A stretch of DNA of 64,000 nucleotides from Bacillus sp. UNC438CL73TsuS30 (GCF_000482325.1 NZ_AXVA01000013.1:1-64000), one strand, 5' to 3'; counted from the stretch's first letter, positions 8,556-17,770 are shown. A program made the numbers and translations. The notes: a model not told the origin generated them from the sequence alone.

Positions 8556-9404
8556 CTATTCCATACTATTAAACCAGCTAATCCCCAAGGTGTTCTCGCC
8601 TGCGTGAACACCGATTACCGCTCCTAGTGGGCAAGTAAGAATCGAGAGCTCCGGAAATATCACCCGTAACTCCTTCTGCCAATTCTCTGCCTGATCCTCA
8701 TGCAAACCGTACAAAATATAAACTTCCTTTATTCGATATTTCTCATAGGATTGTCGCAAATAACCAACAATCTTCTCTTTCGCTTTCTTCTCGCTGCGGA
8801 CTTTTTCCTTTACAGTTAAAGCGCCATCCTCAATCGAGATGATTGGTTTTACATTCAGCATACTGCCAAGAAAAAATTGCACGCCTGACATCCTCCCGCC
8901 GCGGTGGAGCTGTTCCAGGCTGCCGACCAATACAAAGGCTTCATTAGTTTCCCTAATCGTTTCCAGCCTGTTCACGACATAGTCCAAGCTTTTTCCTTCT
9001 GACAGCCACCCCATCCCCTTTTTAATCAAGGCTGCTAAAGGATAGGTTAGAATTTTTGAATCAATCGTCGTGACCGGGATCGATACAAGATTCGCCGCCT
9101 GACAGCTTGATGAAACCGTACCGCTTAATTTCCCGGAGATAAGGACCGTAATGACCTGATCATACTCTTTCTCTAATCGCTCATACATCGCTTGAAAGGC
9201 TCCCACAGAGGGCTGTGAGGTTTTTGGCGGTGTCTTTAAAGTTTTTAATTTTTCAAAAAGCTGTCCTGCCGTTAAGTCAATCCCATCTAAATATTCCTCG
9301 CCATCGAGAACAATCAAAAGCGGGACCGTATATAAATCCGGATGTTTTTTTAGTTCATCATCTAAAAATGCTGTGCTGTCGGTCACCCAAGCCGTTTTGA
9401 CCAA
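8556..9404 (-). CDS. DegV family fatty-acid-binding protein
   Basis: The 282-residue protein opens with AWVTDSTAFLDDEL, the VTDS signature of DegV proteins. It later has GAVIGVHAGENTLGISW, a typical DegV C-terminal end. DegV/FakB proteins bind a fatty acid in a two-domain fold, and some present it to the kinase FakA. No fakA lies nearby, so a phospholipid role is family knowledge only. The start is TTG behind AAGGAG. The gene is monocistronic with its own terminator. Confidence 0.9.
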   Translation of the reverse strand: MVKTAWVTDSTAFLDDELKKHPDLYTVPLLIVLDGEEYLDGIDLTAGQLFEKLKTLKTPPKTSQPSVGAFQAMYERLEKEYDQVITVLISGKLSGTVSSSCQAANLVSIPVTTIDSKILTYPLAALIKKGMGWLSEGKSLDYVVNRLETIRETNEAFVLVGSLEQLHRGGRMSGVQFFLGSMLNVKPIISIEDGALTVKEKVRSEKKAKEKIVGYLRQSYEKYRIKEVYILYGLHEDQAENWQKELRVIFPELSILTCPLGAVIGVHAGENTLGISWFNSME

Positions 9405-9510
9405 AAATGATCACTCCTTATCCCAATAATCTATAGCTTTAGGAATATCATTACTTTAATGGTAACCTCTAACAATTGTATTGTAAATATTTAAAATTTT
9501 CAAAAATTAC

Positions 9511-9987
9511 CTATAATAGACCTTCAATATCTTTAGCAATCTCAAACGGTTTTGTACTTGGAGCATAACGTTTATGGACATTCCCAGTTTGATCCACTAA
9601 AAATTTGGTGAAGTTCCATTTTATTGCTTTAGATCCCATGACCCCGGGAGCTTGTGAAGCTAAATAATTGAATAACGGATGTGCCTGACTGCCATTTACA
9701 TCCACTTTTGCAAACATCGGAAAAGTAACACCATAATTTAATTCACAAAATGATTTGATTTCTTCTTCATTGGCGGGCTCCTGGTTCATAAATTGATTGC
9801 AGGGAAAACCTAAAACGGCAAATCCCTTGTCCTTATACTTTTCATAGATTTGCTGAAGTTCATTAAATTGCGGGGTAAATCCACACTTACTTGCCGTATT
9901 GACAACCAATAGTACTTTCCCTTTAAATTGCTCAAGTGAAACCTCAGCACCATCAATAGTTTTAGCATTAAATTCATAAATTGCCAT
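9511..9987 (-). CDS. Glutathione peroxidase-like thiol peroxidase
   Basis: The 158-residue protein has the GPx core: VNTASKCGFTPQF with the peroxidatic Cys35, GFPCNQFMNQEP with the conserved Gln, and KWNFTKFLVDQTG with the catalytic Trp-Asn. Cysteine replaces selenocysteine, as in other Firmicutes. Such enzymes (BsaA in B. subtilis) usually use thioredoxin to reduce peroxides. The gene starts one base after the stop of an unknown protein, and its ribosome binding site GGGGGAA lies within that gene's last codons, so they are co-transcribed. Confidence 0.93.
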   Translation of the reverse strand: MAIYEFNAKTIDGAEVSLEQFKGKVLLVVNTASKCGFTPQFNELQQIYEKYKDKGFAVLGFPCNQFMNQEPANEEEIKSFCELNYGVTFPMFAKVDVNGSQAHPLFNYLASQAPGVMGSKAIKWNFTKFLVDQTGNVHKRYAPSTKPFEIAKDIEGLL

Positions 9988-9988
9988 T

Positions 9989-10531
9989 CTATTTCCCCCT
10001 ATAAATGATCATTTCAAGCCGCTTTAACGATGAAATTACATATTCAATCATCTCAACCAAATCATCTAATTGTTCTTCCCGTACCATCCGATCGAATTCA
10101 ACCGTAACGGTATGCAGCCCTTCTATTTCCATATGAAGTGGATTCATTAGTACCCTTTGCGTAATTTTTCTCGATGGCCCCCATATATCTGAAAATAGTT
10201 TCTCAACTTCATTATGATCTACATTGGGACTCTCGTAAAAGAATTCCAGTTTCAAGGAACATCCGGCTTTTGTTTCCGACCCCATAGAAGGAATAAGTTC
10301 AGCCGCTAAATTCATTAGACTAGAGTCTAGTTCAATTTTAACCGAAGCACTCTTTCCAGAAGATTCAGCTATTTTAAAAGAAATATCAAAATTCCGCGAC
10401 ATTTTAGCCATATTTATACTATCGTTGCGATCGGTAATCACGATTTCGCCGCCCAGGTCTAAGTCATATATTGCACCCTCGATGACGACTTTCATGTTAT
10501 CGAAAGCAGTTGGATCAAACATAAATTTCAC
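9989..10531 (-). CDS. Conserved hypothetical protein, operon partner of the peroxidase
   Basis: The 180-residue soluble protein has no signal peptide or membrane span and no motif that I recognise. The sequence alternates beta-type stretches (MKVVIEGAIYDLDLGGEIVI) with an amphipathic helical C-terminus. Two separated cysteines are not needed by any evident motif. It ends one base before the peroxidase start, which implies co-expression and perhaps a shared stress role. The assignment as a real gene rests on length, codon pattern and the tight junction. Confidence 0.75.
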   Translation of the reverse strand: MKFMFDPTAFDNMKVVIEGAIYDLDLGGEIVITDRNDSINMAKMSRNFDISFKIAESSGKSASVKIELDSSLMNLAAELIPSMGSETKAGCSLKLEFFYESPNVDHNEVEKLFSDIWGPSRKITQRVLMNPLHMEIEGLHTVTVEFDRMVREEQLDDLVEMIEYVISSLKRLEMIIYRGK

Positions 10532-10678
10532 CCGCCTCTAATTCATTACTTTTATTTTATCAAAAATTATTTTCTTTTCTGTAAGAGAGATAATGTTTAT
10601 AATGTTATTGACCAAATATTATAAATTTATATTTAATTAAGACATAATTTTGTTTAACAGAAAGAAGGAGATGGTCAC

Positions 10679-11587
10679 TTGCCTATTAATATTCCAAGGC
10701 TTTTACCCGCACGGGAAATACTTGAACAAGAAAATATTTTTATCATGGATGATGAACGTGCGGTCAGCCAGGACATTCGTCCGTTGAATATTTTAATTTT
10801 AAATTTAATGCCCATAAAGGAAAAAGCTGAAACACAGCTATTAAGATTATTAGGAAATTCACCTCTGCAGGTGAATGTGAAGTTTTTAAAAACACGTTCC
10901 TATGAATCTACCCATACAAGTAGGCAGCATCTTGAACAGTTCTATACCACGTTTCCAGAAGTTAAGCCGCAGAAGTTTGATGGGATGATTATTACAGGTG
11001 CTCCAGTCGAACTTTTAGAGTTTGAGCAGGTAAAGTATTGGCAGGAGTTAACGGAGATAATGGACTGGTCAAAAACCAATGTGACTTCCACGTTACATAT
11101 TTGCTGGGGAGCACAAGCTGCGCTTTACTACCATTTCGATATTGGTAAATTTGAGCTGCCGCGTAAATGTTCTGGTATCTATTCACATCAGATATTTGAT
11201 ACAAATGATATCTTATTGCGCGGATTTGATGACCTTTTCTACGCACCGCATTCAAGGTATACAGATGTATCCATCGAAGAGATAAAAGATCATCCTGAAT
11301 TAAAGCTGTTAGCCGCATCAGAAAAAGCAGGGCCATTGTTAATTTCCTCCCGAGATAGAAAGCATGTAATGATCACAGGTCACTTAGAATATGAATCTGA
11401 ATCATTAGCAGAAGAATATATGAGAGATGTTGACAAAGGGCTGGATATCCATATCCCAGAAAATTATTTTCCAAATAATGACCCAAGCAATCCACCGGTA
11501 AATCGTTGGCGCTCACATGGACATTTATTCTTTTCAAACTGGCTGAATTACTACGTCTACCAAGAAACTCCATTTTTATGGGATTAA
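10679..11587 (+). CDS. metA: Homoserine O-acetyltransferase (MetA family)
   Basis: The 302-residue protein is full-length MetA, which acylates homoserine for methionine synthesis in the cytoplasm. The catalytic triad is present: Cys142 in HICWGAQ, and His235 and Glu237 in ITGHLEYES. Residue 111 is Glu (GAPVELLEF). In the Bacillus cereus enzyme this residue marks acetyl-CoA use, whereas Gly111 in E. coli marks succinyl-CoA use, so the acetyl form is predicted. Translation starts at TTG after AAGGAG. No SAM riboswitch or T-box was seen in the 147-bp leader, so control differs from the usual Bacillus S-box genes. Confidence 0.95.
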   Translation: MPINIPRLLPAREILEQENIFIMDDERAVSQDIRPLNILILNLMPIKEKAETQLLRLLGNSPLQVNVKFLKTRSYESTHTSRQHLEQFYTTFPEVKPQKFDGMIITGAPVELLEFEQVKYWQELTEIMDWSKTNVTSTLHICWGAQAALYYHFDIGKFELPRKCSGIYSHQIFDTNDILLRGFDDLFYAPHSRYTDVSIEEIKDHPELKLLAASEKAGPLLISSRDRKHVMITGHLEYESESLAEEYMRDVDKGLDIHIPENYFPNNDPSNPPVNRWRSHGHLFFSNWLNYYVYQETPFLWD

Positions 11588-11589
11588 AC

Positions 11590-11630
11590 AAAGCATCGGT
11601 TCAAGCGAACCGATGCTTTCGTTTTATTTT
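11590..11630. terminator. Terminator between metA and the methyltransferase gene
   Basis: Perfect 13-bp arms (11590-11602 and 11607-11619) enclose AAGC and are followed by a T-rich tract. It follows the metA stop by two bases. Confidence 0.85.
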
Positions 11631-12301
11631 ATCTTGAACATAAATACCCACATAAAGGACAGGGACTGCCGCAACTCGAGTGGAAGATGTTCAACAGGAA
11701 GTTTTTCTGCCTCACGCTTGTACACTCCCATTTCGGCTATTTTTTTAAAGCCATTTTCCTCTGCAAGCTTTTCGAATTCCCATGGCATCATCGTATTACA
11801 AATGACCTTTTCTCCGTAAAGTCTTCGAAAGCTATTGATTCGCGGCATGGCAGTCGGTCCTAAAATGGCCATACAAGCAAAGCCATCATTTTTTACGATT
11901 CGCTTGATTTCAAAAAGAACCTTTAAGGGGCTTTCCGTCCATTCCAAAGAATTAATGGCCATAACGGCATCGAAAGAATTTTGCGCCTTTGGAACCTCTG
12001 AAATATCTGCCTTGATAAATTGAACGGAACTGCCCTTTGCCAGCACTGACGCCTTTTCAAGCATTTGCTCTGATAAATCGATCCCTGTTACATGATGCCC
12101 CAGTTTGGCAAGCTTAACGGAAGCATAGCCGTCCCCGCAGCCTAAATCGCAGATATCTGTCCCGGCCGGCAAATATTTTTTCAAAAACGGGATTATGTCT
12201 TTCCTGCTGCCTGATTCCCACATTGCCCTGCTGCTGGCATGCCAACTTCCTGCCCGATTATCCCATTGCTTTTCGGCTTCTTCAACCCATTTAATTTCCA
12301 C
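11624..12301 (-). CDS. Class I SAM-dependent methyltransferase
   Basis: The 225-residue protein has the SAM-binding motif I DLGCGDGYASVKLA near residue 52, the acidic residue ending strand 2 (VTGIDLSEQML) and a Methyltransf_11-type core. The substrate is unknown; B. subtilis YodH is of similar size and type. The start is GTG behind GGAGGTTTACT. It converges with metA, with no sign of an operon. Confidence 0.88.
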   Translation of the reverse strand: MEIKWVEEAEKQWDNRAGSWHASSRAMWESGSRKDIIPFLKKYLPAGTDICDLGCGDGYASVKLAKLGHHVTGIDLSEQMLEKASVLAKGSSVQFIKADISEVPKAQNSFDAVMAINSLEWTESPLKVLFEIKRIVKNDGFACMAILGPTAMPRINSFRRLYGEKVICNTMMPWEFEKLAEENGFKKIAEMGVYKREAEKLPVEHLPLELRQSLSFMWVFMFKIK

Positions 12302-12413
12302 AGTAAACCTCCATAAAAGAATTTATATCTATAATTCGTTTAAAATTTAAAATACCCTTCTTGATTATTATCTCTTCCATTTAGAAAGAATAATGGAAAA
12401 AGGAGGAATAAGA

Positions 12414-12626
12414 ATGGAGACGATTGTCGGGCTTCACCGGAATCATCTTGGTGAAATCATTAGCTTCGTTACTTCGGAAGGGAGAGTCATCTCTTACCGC
12501 AAAGCGTTATTGGAGGCTGAACATGGCTTGTTGGAAGGCATACAAACTGAAGAGGATTCTGAAGGCAATTTGACCTTAAGCTCTGGACTGCAACAATCCT
12601 TTGACCACTATCCAAATTTATTTTAA
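12414..12626 (+). CDS. Small DUF3892-like protein
   Basis: The 70-residue protein begins METIVGLHRNHLGEIISF and continues with a repeated [IV]xYRKALxEA pattern that resembles the DUF3892 family of Bacillus. The ATG at 12414 is preferred to one seven codons earlier because AAAGGAGG lies just in front of it. The function is unknown. It has its own terminator. Confidence 0.75.
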   Translation: METIVGLHRNHLGEIISFVTSEGRVISYRKALLEAEHGLLEGIQTEEDSEGNLTLSSGLQQSFDHYPNLF

Positions 12627-12627
12627 A

Positions 12628-12660
12628 AAGCACCTGGCTTTGAACCAGGTGCTTCTCTTT
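12628..12660. terminator. Terminator after the DUF3892-like gene
   Basis: AAGCACCTGG and CCAGGTGCTT form a perfect 10-bp stem with a 7-base loop, followed by CTCTTTT. It may also serve the convergent mntR gene. Confidence 0.8.
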
Positions 12661-12671
12661 TGTACTAACCG

Positions 12672-13100
12672 TTATTCCAATTCGGTTTCATTCTGCTTTT
12701 GAATATCTCTTAATGCATCGATTCTTGAAATGTCTTCCTCAAAAAACTGAACGAGATCACCAATCCGGTCAATTGAATCCCAGCTTAAATGATGTTCAAT
12801 TCCTTCGACATCATTATAAATATTTTCGTCCTTAACACCGATTATTTTTAGCATTTGCTCAAGAAGTGCATGACGAAAAACTAACCGTTTTCCTATTTTT
12901 CGTCCTTTTATCGTTAAAGTCAGACCTCTATACTTTTCATAAACTAAATATCCATCTTTATCTAGCTTTTGAACCATTTTTGTTACTGAGGAGGGATGTA
13001 CAGATAATGCTTCCGCAATATCAGAGACTCGAGCGTATGTTTTTTCTTCAATCAGTTTATAAATTTGTTCAATATAATCTTCCATACTAGGTGTTGGCAT
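12672..13100 (-). CDS. mntR: Manganese-responsive transcriptional regulator MntR
   Basis: The 142-residue DtxR-family repressor has a winged-helix N-terminus ([20 protein letters not shown]) and a helical dimer domain. All manganese ligands known from B. subtilis MntR are at the expected positions: Asp8, Glu11, His77, Glu99, Glu102 and His103. Asp8 marks the manganese-selective type. It represses manganese uptake genes when manganese is plentiful. The start is ATG behind GGAGGTTTCGGG. No manganese transporter lies in the window. Confidence 0.97.
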   Translation of the reverse strand: MPTPSMEDYIEQIYKLIEEKTYARVSDIAEALSVHPSSVTKMVQKLDKDGYLVYEKYRGLTLTIKGRKIGKRLVFRHALLEQMLKIIGVKDENIYNDVEGIEHHLSWDSIDRIGDLVQFFEEDISRIDALRDIQKQNETELE

Positions 13101-13181
13101 CCCGAAACCTCCAAAAAATTACTCCATTAAAAGTTTACTATAGATAAATTTGAGTGACAAGGTGCATTGTCACTTCATGGA

Positions 13182-15347
13182 TTATCTTTGCGGCACTTTT
13201 TCAAATAAAAATTTCACTTTTTTATCCTGGTCATCTAAATAAAGCCGAGCATTAAAGGTTTTTTCATTTTTTGTAAACCCTTCAATCAGGTCTGTTTTTC
13301 CCTCAGAAAGCAGTAATTTAATATTTTTTTGAGTGATATTTTTCCCAAGAATTTTTTTTGATATCGTAAAATCACATTGATTTTTCCGAAAATTACTGCA
13401 GCCATAAAAGCTTCCTTTATCGATCACCGTACCATCACATTTTTTACATGATCCTAGTTTAGTCACCGTTTTTGTTTTTTTCTTTCCCGGCGAAAAATTG
13501 TCCCTCATCTCATCCGAAAAGCTCCAATTTGTTGATTGGTCAACACTTGAATTGATAAGATGTACAACCATTTTATTGGTTTGCTCCATAAAATGTTTGG
13601 GTAAAGCGGATCCTTCTGAGATTTCTTTTAATTTCTGCTCCCATTTTGCCGTCATTTCCGGTGAGGCCAAGATTTGCTGTCCAATTGCCTCAATTAAGAT
13701 TTTTGCCTTTGCCGTAGCGTAAACCAAGTTTTTGGTCACTTGAATATAAAGACGATCCTTTAACATGGTGATAATTCCTGCTCTTGTTGCCTCAGTTCCA
13801 AGTCCTTCCGTTCTTGTCAAAACTTTTTCGAGCTCTTTATCCTCAATATGCTTACCTGCCGTTTTCATCAATGTAATTAATTGGCCCTCAGTATAACGCT
13901 TTGGAGGCTGGGTCTGACTTTCTTTTACATTTATCTTTTCCGTTTTACCCTTTTCGCCTTTTTCTAAAAATGGAAGTGACGGTTCATCCTCATGTTCCTT
14001 TGGCGGCTGTAAAACCTTTTTCCATCCCTCTTCAATTTGCACTTTCCCTTTTGATTGAAAAGAAGCACGCCCGTCCACTAAGGTCGTTACCGTTGTATAT
14101 TCAGCAATTGCCTTGTTATAGTGAGCGGCAATTAAGCTTGTTACCACCAAATCGTAAATTTTTCGTTCATCCGCATCCAGTCTCTCAATATTGGGGATTT
14201 GTTCAGTCGGTATGATGGCATAGTGATCGGTTACTTTTTTTTCATTCACATACCGTTTGTTATCGATTAGAGAAGGATTAGGCAGAGGGAAGAATGCTTG
14301 ATATGTTTTTATATGGCTTAATTTCCCCAAAATTTCCGGGAAAGTATTTGCCTCTTCTTTCGTAACATAGCGCGAATCGGAACGTGGATAGGATACATTT
14401 CCTTTTTGATAAAGCTTTTGAAGGACATCCAGTGTTTTTTTCGGTGAGAATTTATAACGTTTATTTGCCTCCGCTTGCAGAGCTGATAAATTATAAAGAA
14501 GAGGAGGGTAAAATTCTTTTCTTTCAGAAACTACCTCGGCAACTTCAGCTGGTTTTCCCTTACAAAATGCAGCTACTTTTTCGGCTAAGTCCTTTGTTTT
14601 TACTCGGGTTTCCCCATCATTCTGCCATTTACCGCTATAACGTTTGCCGTTAATTAAAAAATGAGCGATTACTTCCCAAAACGGTTCGGGTTTAAAATTC
14701 TCAATTTCCAGTTCTCTTTTCACAATTAGGGCTAAGGTTGGTGTCTGGACTCTTCCAACCGAAAATACATCTGAAAAGCCTTGTTTTTGCAGGAGAAGAC
14801 TATAAAGTCGGGATGCGTTCATCCCTACTACCCAATCGGCACATGCCCTTGTATAGGCTTCAAAATACAGGCTTCGGGTATCATTTTCATCTAAAAGCTT
14901 GGTAAACCCCTCTTTTATTGCGTTTGCAGTCAAGGAAGAGATCCACAGTCTTTTCATCGGTTTTTTACATCTAGTTAACCGAAGAATATTCCGGATGATT
15001 AGTTCACCTTCCCTTCCGGCATCCCCGGCATGGATAATTTCATTAACTGCCTGATCGGAGATTAACTTTTTAATGACTGCAAATTGCTTTGCTTTATCTC
15101 TTGTCACTTCATATTCAAAGTGTTCAGGAATCATCGGCAGGGATTCCAGCGACCATTTTTTCCAACCCGGTTGATACTTTTCGGGTGAAACTAATTGGCA
15201 TATATGACCGATAGCCCACGTCACGTAGGCACCATTTTTAAAAATTTCATTAGGAAATATTTCAATAAAGCCATTTTGTTTTTTATGTTTAAAAATTGAA
15301 GCAAGCGTTGAGCCCTGGTCCGGTTTTTCGGCAATAATTAATTTCAT
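13182..15347 (-). CDS. topB: DNA topoisomerase III
   Basis: The 721-residue type IA topoisomerase opens with a TOPRIM domain (KLIIAEKPDQG...HAGDAGREGELI). It carries the active-site tyrosine in VSYPRSDSRY near residue 325 and GRVQTPTLALI in the clamp domain. A C-terminal four-cysteine zinc ribbon (CKKCDGT...C..C) follows, as in Bacillus TopB. It decatenates DNA with RecQ-type helicases. ATG follows AAAAAGGGAGC. There is no obvious operon partner; mntR is downstream but 80 bp away. Confidence 0.96.
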   Translation of the reverse strand: MKLIIAEKPDQGSTLASIFKHKKQNGFIEIFPNEIFKNGAYVTWAIGHICQLVSPEKYQPGWKKWSLESLPMIPEHFEYEVTRDKAKQFAVIKKLISDQAVNEIIHAGDAGREGELIIRNILRLTRCKKPMKRLWISSLTANAIKEGFTKLLDENDTRSLYFEAYTRACADWVVGMNASRLYSLLLQKQGFSDVFSVGRVQTPTLALIVKRELEIENFKPEPFWEVIAHFLINGKRYSGKWQNDGETRVKTKDLAEKVAAFCKGKPAEVAEVVSERKEFYPPLLYNLSALQAEANKRYKFSPKKTLDVLQKLYQKGNVSYPRSDSRYVTKEEANTFPEILGKLSHIKTYQAFFPLPNPSLIDNKRYVNEKKVTDHYAIIPTEQIPNIERLDADERKIYDLVVTSLIAAHYNKAIAEYTTVTTLVDGRASFQSKGKVQIEEGWKKVLQPPKEHEDEPSLPFLEKGEKGKTEKINVKESQTQPPKRYTEGQLITLMKTAGKHIEDKELEKVLTRTEGLGTEATRAGIITMLKDRLYIQVTKNLVYATAKAKILIEAIGQQILASPEMTAKWEQKLKEISEGSALPKHFMEQTNKMVVHLINSSVDQSTNWSFSDEMRDNFSPGKKKTKTVTKLGSCKKCDGTVIDKGSFYGCSNFRKNQCDFTISKKILGKNITQKNIKLLLSEGKTDLIEGFTKNEKTFNARLYLDDQDKKVKFLFEKVPQR

Positions 15348-15429
15348 GCAGATTGCTCCCTTTTTACAAACTATCCGACATTCATTTTCCCACTTTGCCC
15401 CCGCAACGTAAAGAGTAAAAAATCACTCA

Positions 15430-15474
15430 AAAAATAAAATCCCTTCCAGTTACCGTAGTTTCTGGAAAGGATTT
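15430..15474 (-). terminator. Terminator of the 96-residue hypothetical gene
   Basis: Thirteen-base arms at 15437-15449 and 15462-15474 (one mismatch) are followed on the minus strand by TTTATTTTTT. Confidence 0.75.
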
Positions 15475-15481
15475 ACCAAAG

Positions 15482-15769
15482 TTACAATTTTCTCTTCAAT
15501 TTAATAGTGGTATCCTGAATATACCAATGGTCTTCATCGACAATATTGGAAACCGTCAAAATGAATGAGGGAAATCTTTCAACTTCAAATACAATCGCGC
15601 CAATTTTCTTGGAGAACATAATAAATGATTCACCATGTGAAAAATTGGATAAATGGTTACCGATATGGAGCAAAGACATCATAATTTCCTGTTTTTCATC
15701 TGTTTCGATTTGTAAATGCGGCGAGAATCTTAATATCCAATCCTCTCCGTCAATGGAAAATCGGAACAT
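15482..15769 (-). CDS. Hypothetical protein
   Basis: The 95-residue soluble protein begins MFRFSIDGEDWILRF. The ATG at 15769 is chosen over one six codons earlier because AAGGGTGAGG lies in front of it. I recognise no family. It is rich in beta-type stretches and has no cysteines or membrane span. A dedicated terminator downstream supports it as a real single gene. Confidence 0.65.
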   Translation of the reverse strand: MFRFSIDGEDWILRFSPHLQIETDEKQEIMMSLLHIGNHLSNFSHGESFIMFSKKIGAIVFEVERFPSFILTVSNIVDEDHWYIQDTTIKLKRKL

Positions 15770-15902
15770 CCCCTCACCCTTTTTCATTAACTTTTTTATA
15801 AATATACATATGTTGAATCTTGAATTTTATGTTTAGACGCGCTGATGTTGTCCCTTCTATCTTCAGACCCTTGTAATTTGGATAAAAAACCGCTTTCATT
15901 CC

Positions 15903-15931
15903 TTGACTGTCCAATTCTGTTATTGTATATT
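15903..15931 (+). promoter_or_regulatory. Sigma-A promoter of cspD
   Basis: TTGACT (15903-15908) and TATATT (15926-15931) are 17 bp apart. Transcription from about 15938 would give a leader of about 108 bases, the long untranslated leader typical of cold-shock mRNAs. Confidence 0.8.
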
Positions 15932-16045
15932 TAAAGCATCATGTTACATAATTGCTTGGCAAAATTTTGCCCTATTAGCTGCATGATAATTATTTAACTT
16001 AGGCACTAAAGAAGGTGTCTTGATAGGCTTAGGAGGAAGAAGTAC

Positions 16046-16246
16046 ATGCAAAACGGTAAAGTAAAATGGTTCAACAATGAAAAAGGTTTTGGTTTTATCG
16101 AAGTTGAAGGCGGAGACGACGTATTCGTACACTTCAGCGCGATCACTGGTGAGGGCTTCAAATCTTTAGAAGAAGGTCAAGAAGTTTCTTTTGAAATCGT
16201 TGAAGGAAACCGTGGACCACAAGCAGCTAACGTGGTAAAACTTTAA
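16046..16246 (+). CDS. cspD: Cold shock protein CspD
   Basis: The 66-residue single cold-shock domain has the RNA-binding motifs KGFGFIEV (RNP1) and VFVHFSAI (RNP2). By recall it is nearly identical to B. subtilis CspD, and ypeQ/ypeP lie next to it as in that genome. It binds single-stranded RNA and DNA as a chaperone at low temperature and in growth. The start follows AGGAGGAAG. A long leader and strong promoter precede it. Confidence 0.97.
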   Translation: MQNGKVKWFNNEKGFGFIEVEGGDDVFVHFSAITGEGFKSLEEGQEVSFEIVEGNRGPQAANVVKL

Positions 16247-16259
16247 TCTCAAATAATCT

Positions 16260-16290
16260 AAGGCTGGTCATTTGCCAGCCTTTTTATTTT
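16260..16290 (+). terminator. cspD terminator
   Basis: AAGGCTGG and CCAGCCTT with a 7-base loop are followed by TTTATTTT, 14 bp after the cspD stop. Confidence 0.88.
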
Positions 16291-16295
16291 ACCCT

Positions 16296-16481
16296 TTAGG
16301 AAAGCTTTTTCCCAAACTCCTTGATTTGTTGCCCGACAGTACATTGTGAAATACAAAATTGGTGCGCTTTCCTGCGTCCACCGTCTTTAATTAACTGGCG
16401 ATGCAAAAAACACCCTTCACAGTATTGAGCCATTAAAGATTCTACAAAGGTTAATACTTCTTTTCTTGCTGGACTCTTCAC
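16296..16481 (-). CDS. ypeQ: Zinc-finger protein YpeQ
   Basis: The 61-residue protein has four cysteines and two histidines in the pattern C-x2-C...H...C-x3-C (YCEGCFLH..., FCISQC) of the YpeQ zinc-finger family. The start is GTG after GGGAGGATAG. It lies between cspD and ypeP as in B. subtilis. The function is unknown; nucleic-acid binding is possible. Confidence 0.85.
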   Translation of the reverse strand: MKSPARKEVLTFVESLMAQYCEGCFLHRQLIKDGGRRKAHQFCISQCTVGQQIKEFGKKLS

Positions 16482-16501
16482 TTGACTCTATCCTCCCTTT
16501 C

Positions 16502-17158
16502 TTAAAGAATTTGCGTTTTAGCGAAAATTTCTTTTCCTTCTAAGGCCTGTGTGGCTAATTTATCGGCTTCTTTATTTTCATTTCTTGATATAGCTGTGTA
16601 TCTCGGCTGTATTCCTAGCGATTTAATTTTTTCCTCAATCCGGTCCAGCCAACGATTTAAGTTTTCTTCATAGCATGGCCATTCTCCCTCGAGCTGCTTT
16701 AATACAACCTGAGAATCACCTTTAAATTCACAAGGGAGGTGATGCACACCTAAGTCTTCTAAAATGTTCAATGTATAATAGAATGCTGCATATTCTGCCT
16801 CATTATTGGTATCCATTTGATCAATATGTTCATTTGCCCGGATACGATATTTCTTCTTTCCCTGCCGGAAGAAAATAACGGCACCAAGACCGGCCCGGTT
16901 CGTTTCTTTGTAAAATCCTCCATCAAAATAAACCGTCACTTCATGGGGATCTTCTTCGATTTCAACGGTTAGTTTCTTCATTTCCTTTAAAGTCCAAGAT
17001 GTCCCCATCTCATCATAGTAGGTTAATTCTGAAACTTTTCCGGACTTATCAAGTTCCTCCCCTGTTTGAAGGGCTAATTCTCCTGAAATCCAGTCAGAGG
17101 TAAATTGGACTTTTTCATTTCCCTTAGGTTGATATTTCCACTCAATTCGATATTTCAT
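16502..17158 (-). CDS. ypeP: RNase H-like protein YpeP
   Basis: The 218-residue protein has an N-terminal extension of about 70 residues and then an RNase HI fold. Acidic residues occur in VYFDGGFYKET, NEAEYAAFYY and FKGDSQVV, with ENKEADKLA at the last position. All four catalytic acids appear to be present, so hydrolysis of RNA in RNA-DNA hybrids is possible, though B. subtilis YpeP has been described as having little RNase H activity. It sits in the conserved cspD-ypeQ-ypeP order. Confidence 0.88.
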   Translation of the reverse strand: MKYRIEWKYQPKGNEKVQFTSDWISGELALQTGEELDKSGKVSELTYYDEMGTSWTLKEMKKLTVEIEEDPHEVTVYFDGGFYKETNRAGLGAVIFFRQGKKKYRIRANEHIDQMDTNNEAEYAAFYYTLNILEDLGVHHLPCEFKGDSQVVLKQLEGEWPCYEENLNRWLDRIEEKIKSLGIQPRYTAISRNENKEADKLATQALEGKEIFAKTQIL

Positions 17159-17357
17159 TTTTTCCAGCCTTTCTTATACTATTTCGGTTTTAATGCAACA
17201 ATTTATACGTTCTTAAATATTTATCCTTCATTTTACCTTATGTTGATATGTTCTTATCATACCCAGTTATTAATAGTTGTGATAGAAAAAACTTTTTCTC
17301 CAATATGGTCATTAATTATGATAAACTTTCATTAGCTTACAAATGGAGGAAATTATC

Positions 17358-17765
17358 TTGATTGAAGTTTATATTGATGGGGCGAGTGCCGGTAATCCTG
17401 GACCAAGCGGAGCCGGCATTTTTATAAAAGGACAGGGAACTGCAGATAAATATTCGATTCCGCTTGGGATTATGTCCAACCATGAAGCAGAATACCATGC
17501 CTTTATAAAAGCATTAGAAATTTGTTTAGAAAAAGGCTATACCAATACAGTCGTATCGTTTCGAACCGATTCGGAATTAGTCAATAAAGCTGTTGAAAAG
17601 GAGTTTGCGAAAAACAAACTTTATGCTCCATTGTTAGAAAAAGCAATGCAGCTATCGAAGGAATTCGATTTATTTTTTATGAAATGGATTCCAAGCATTG
17701 AAAATAAAGTTGCAGATGAACTTGCAAGGCTTGCAATCCGAAAAAATAACATGGAGGAACAATAA
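17358..17765 (+). CDS. ypdQ: RNase HI-like protein YpdQ
   Basis: The protein has about 135 residues and a minimal RNase H fold: VYIDGASAGNPGPSGAG, SNHEAEYHAFIKAL and FRTDSELVNKA, ending in ENKVADELARLA. TTG at 17358 is the likely start because GGAGGA lies eight bases upstream; the ATG at 17343 overlaps that site. It faces away from the paralogous YpeP. A membrane transporter gene follows after six bases, so the two may be co-transcribed. Confidence 0.87.
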   Translation: MIEVYIDGASAGNPGPSGAGIFIKGQGTADKYSIPLGIMSNHEAEYHAFIKALEICLEKGYTNTVVSFRTDSELVNKAVEKEFAKNKLYAPLLEKAMQLSKEFDLFFMKWIPSIENKVADELARLAIRKNNMEEQ

Positions 17766-17770
17766 TCATT

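Noticed and set aside
10532..10678. SAM riboswitch or T-box before metA
   Set aside because: No terminator-antiterminator pair or conserved S-box helices were seen. The leader is AT-rich without strong hairpins.
13148..13175. GTGACA-N8-TGTCAC palindrome between mntR and topB
   Set aside because: It lies behind topB and well upstream of the mntR start without promoter elements next to it. It is too short to support an operator claim.
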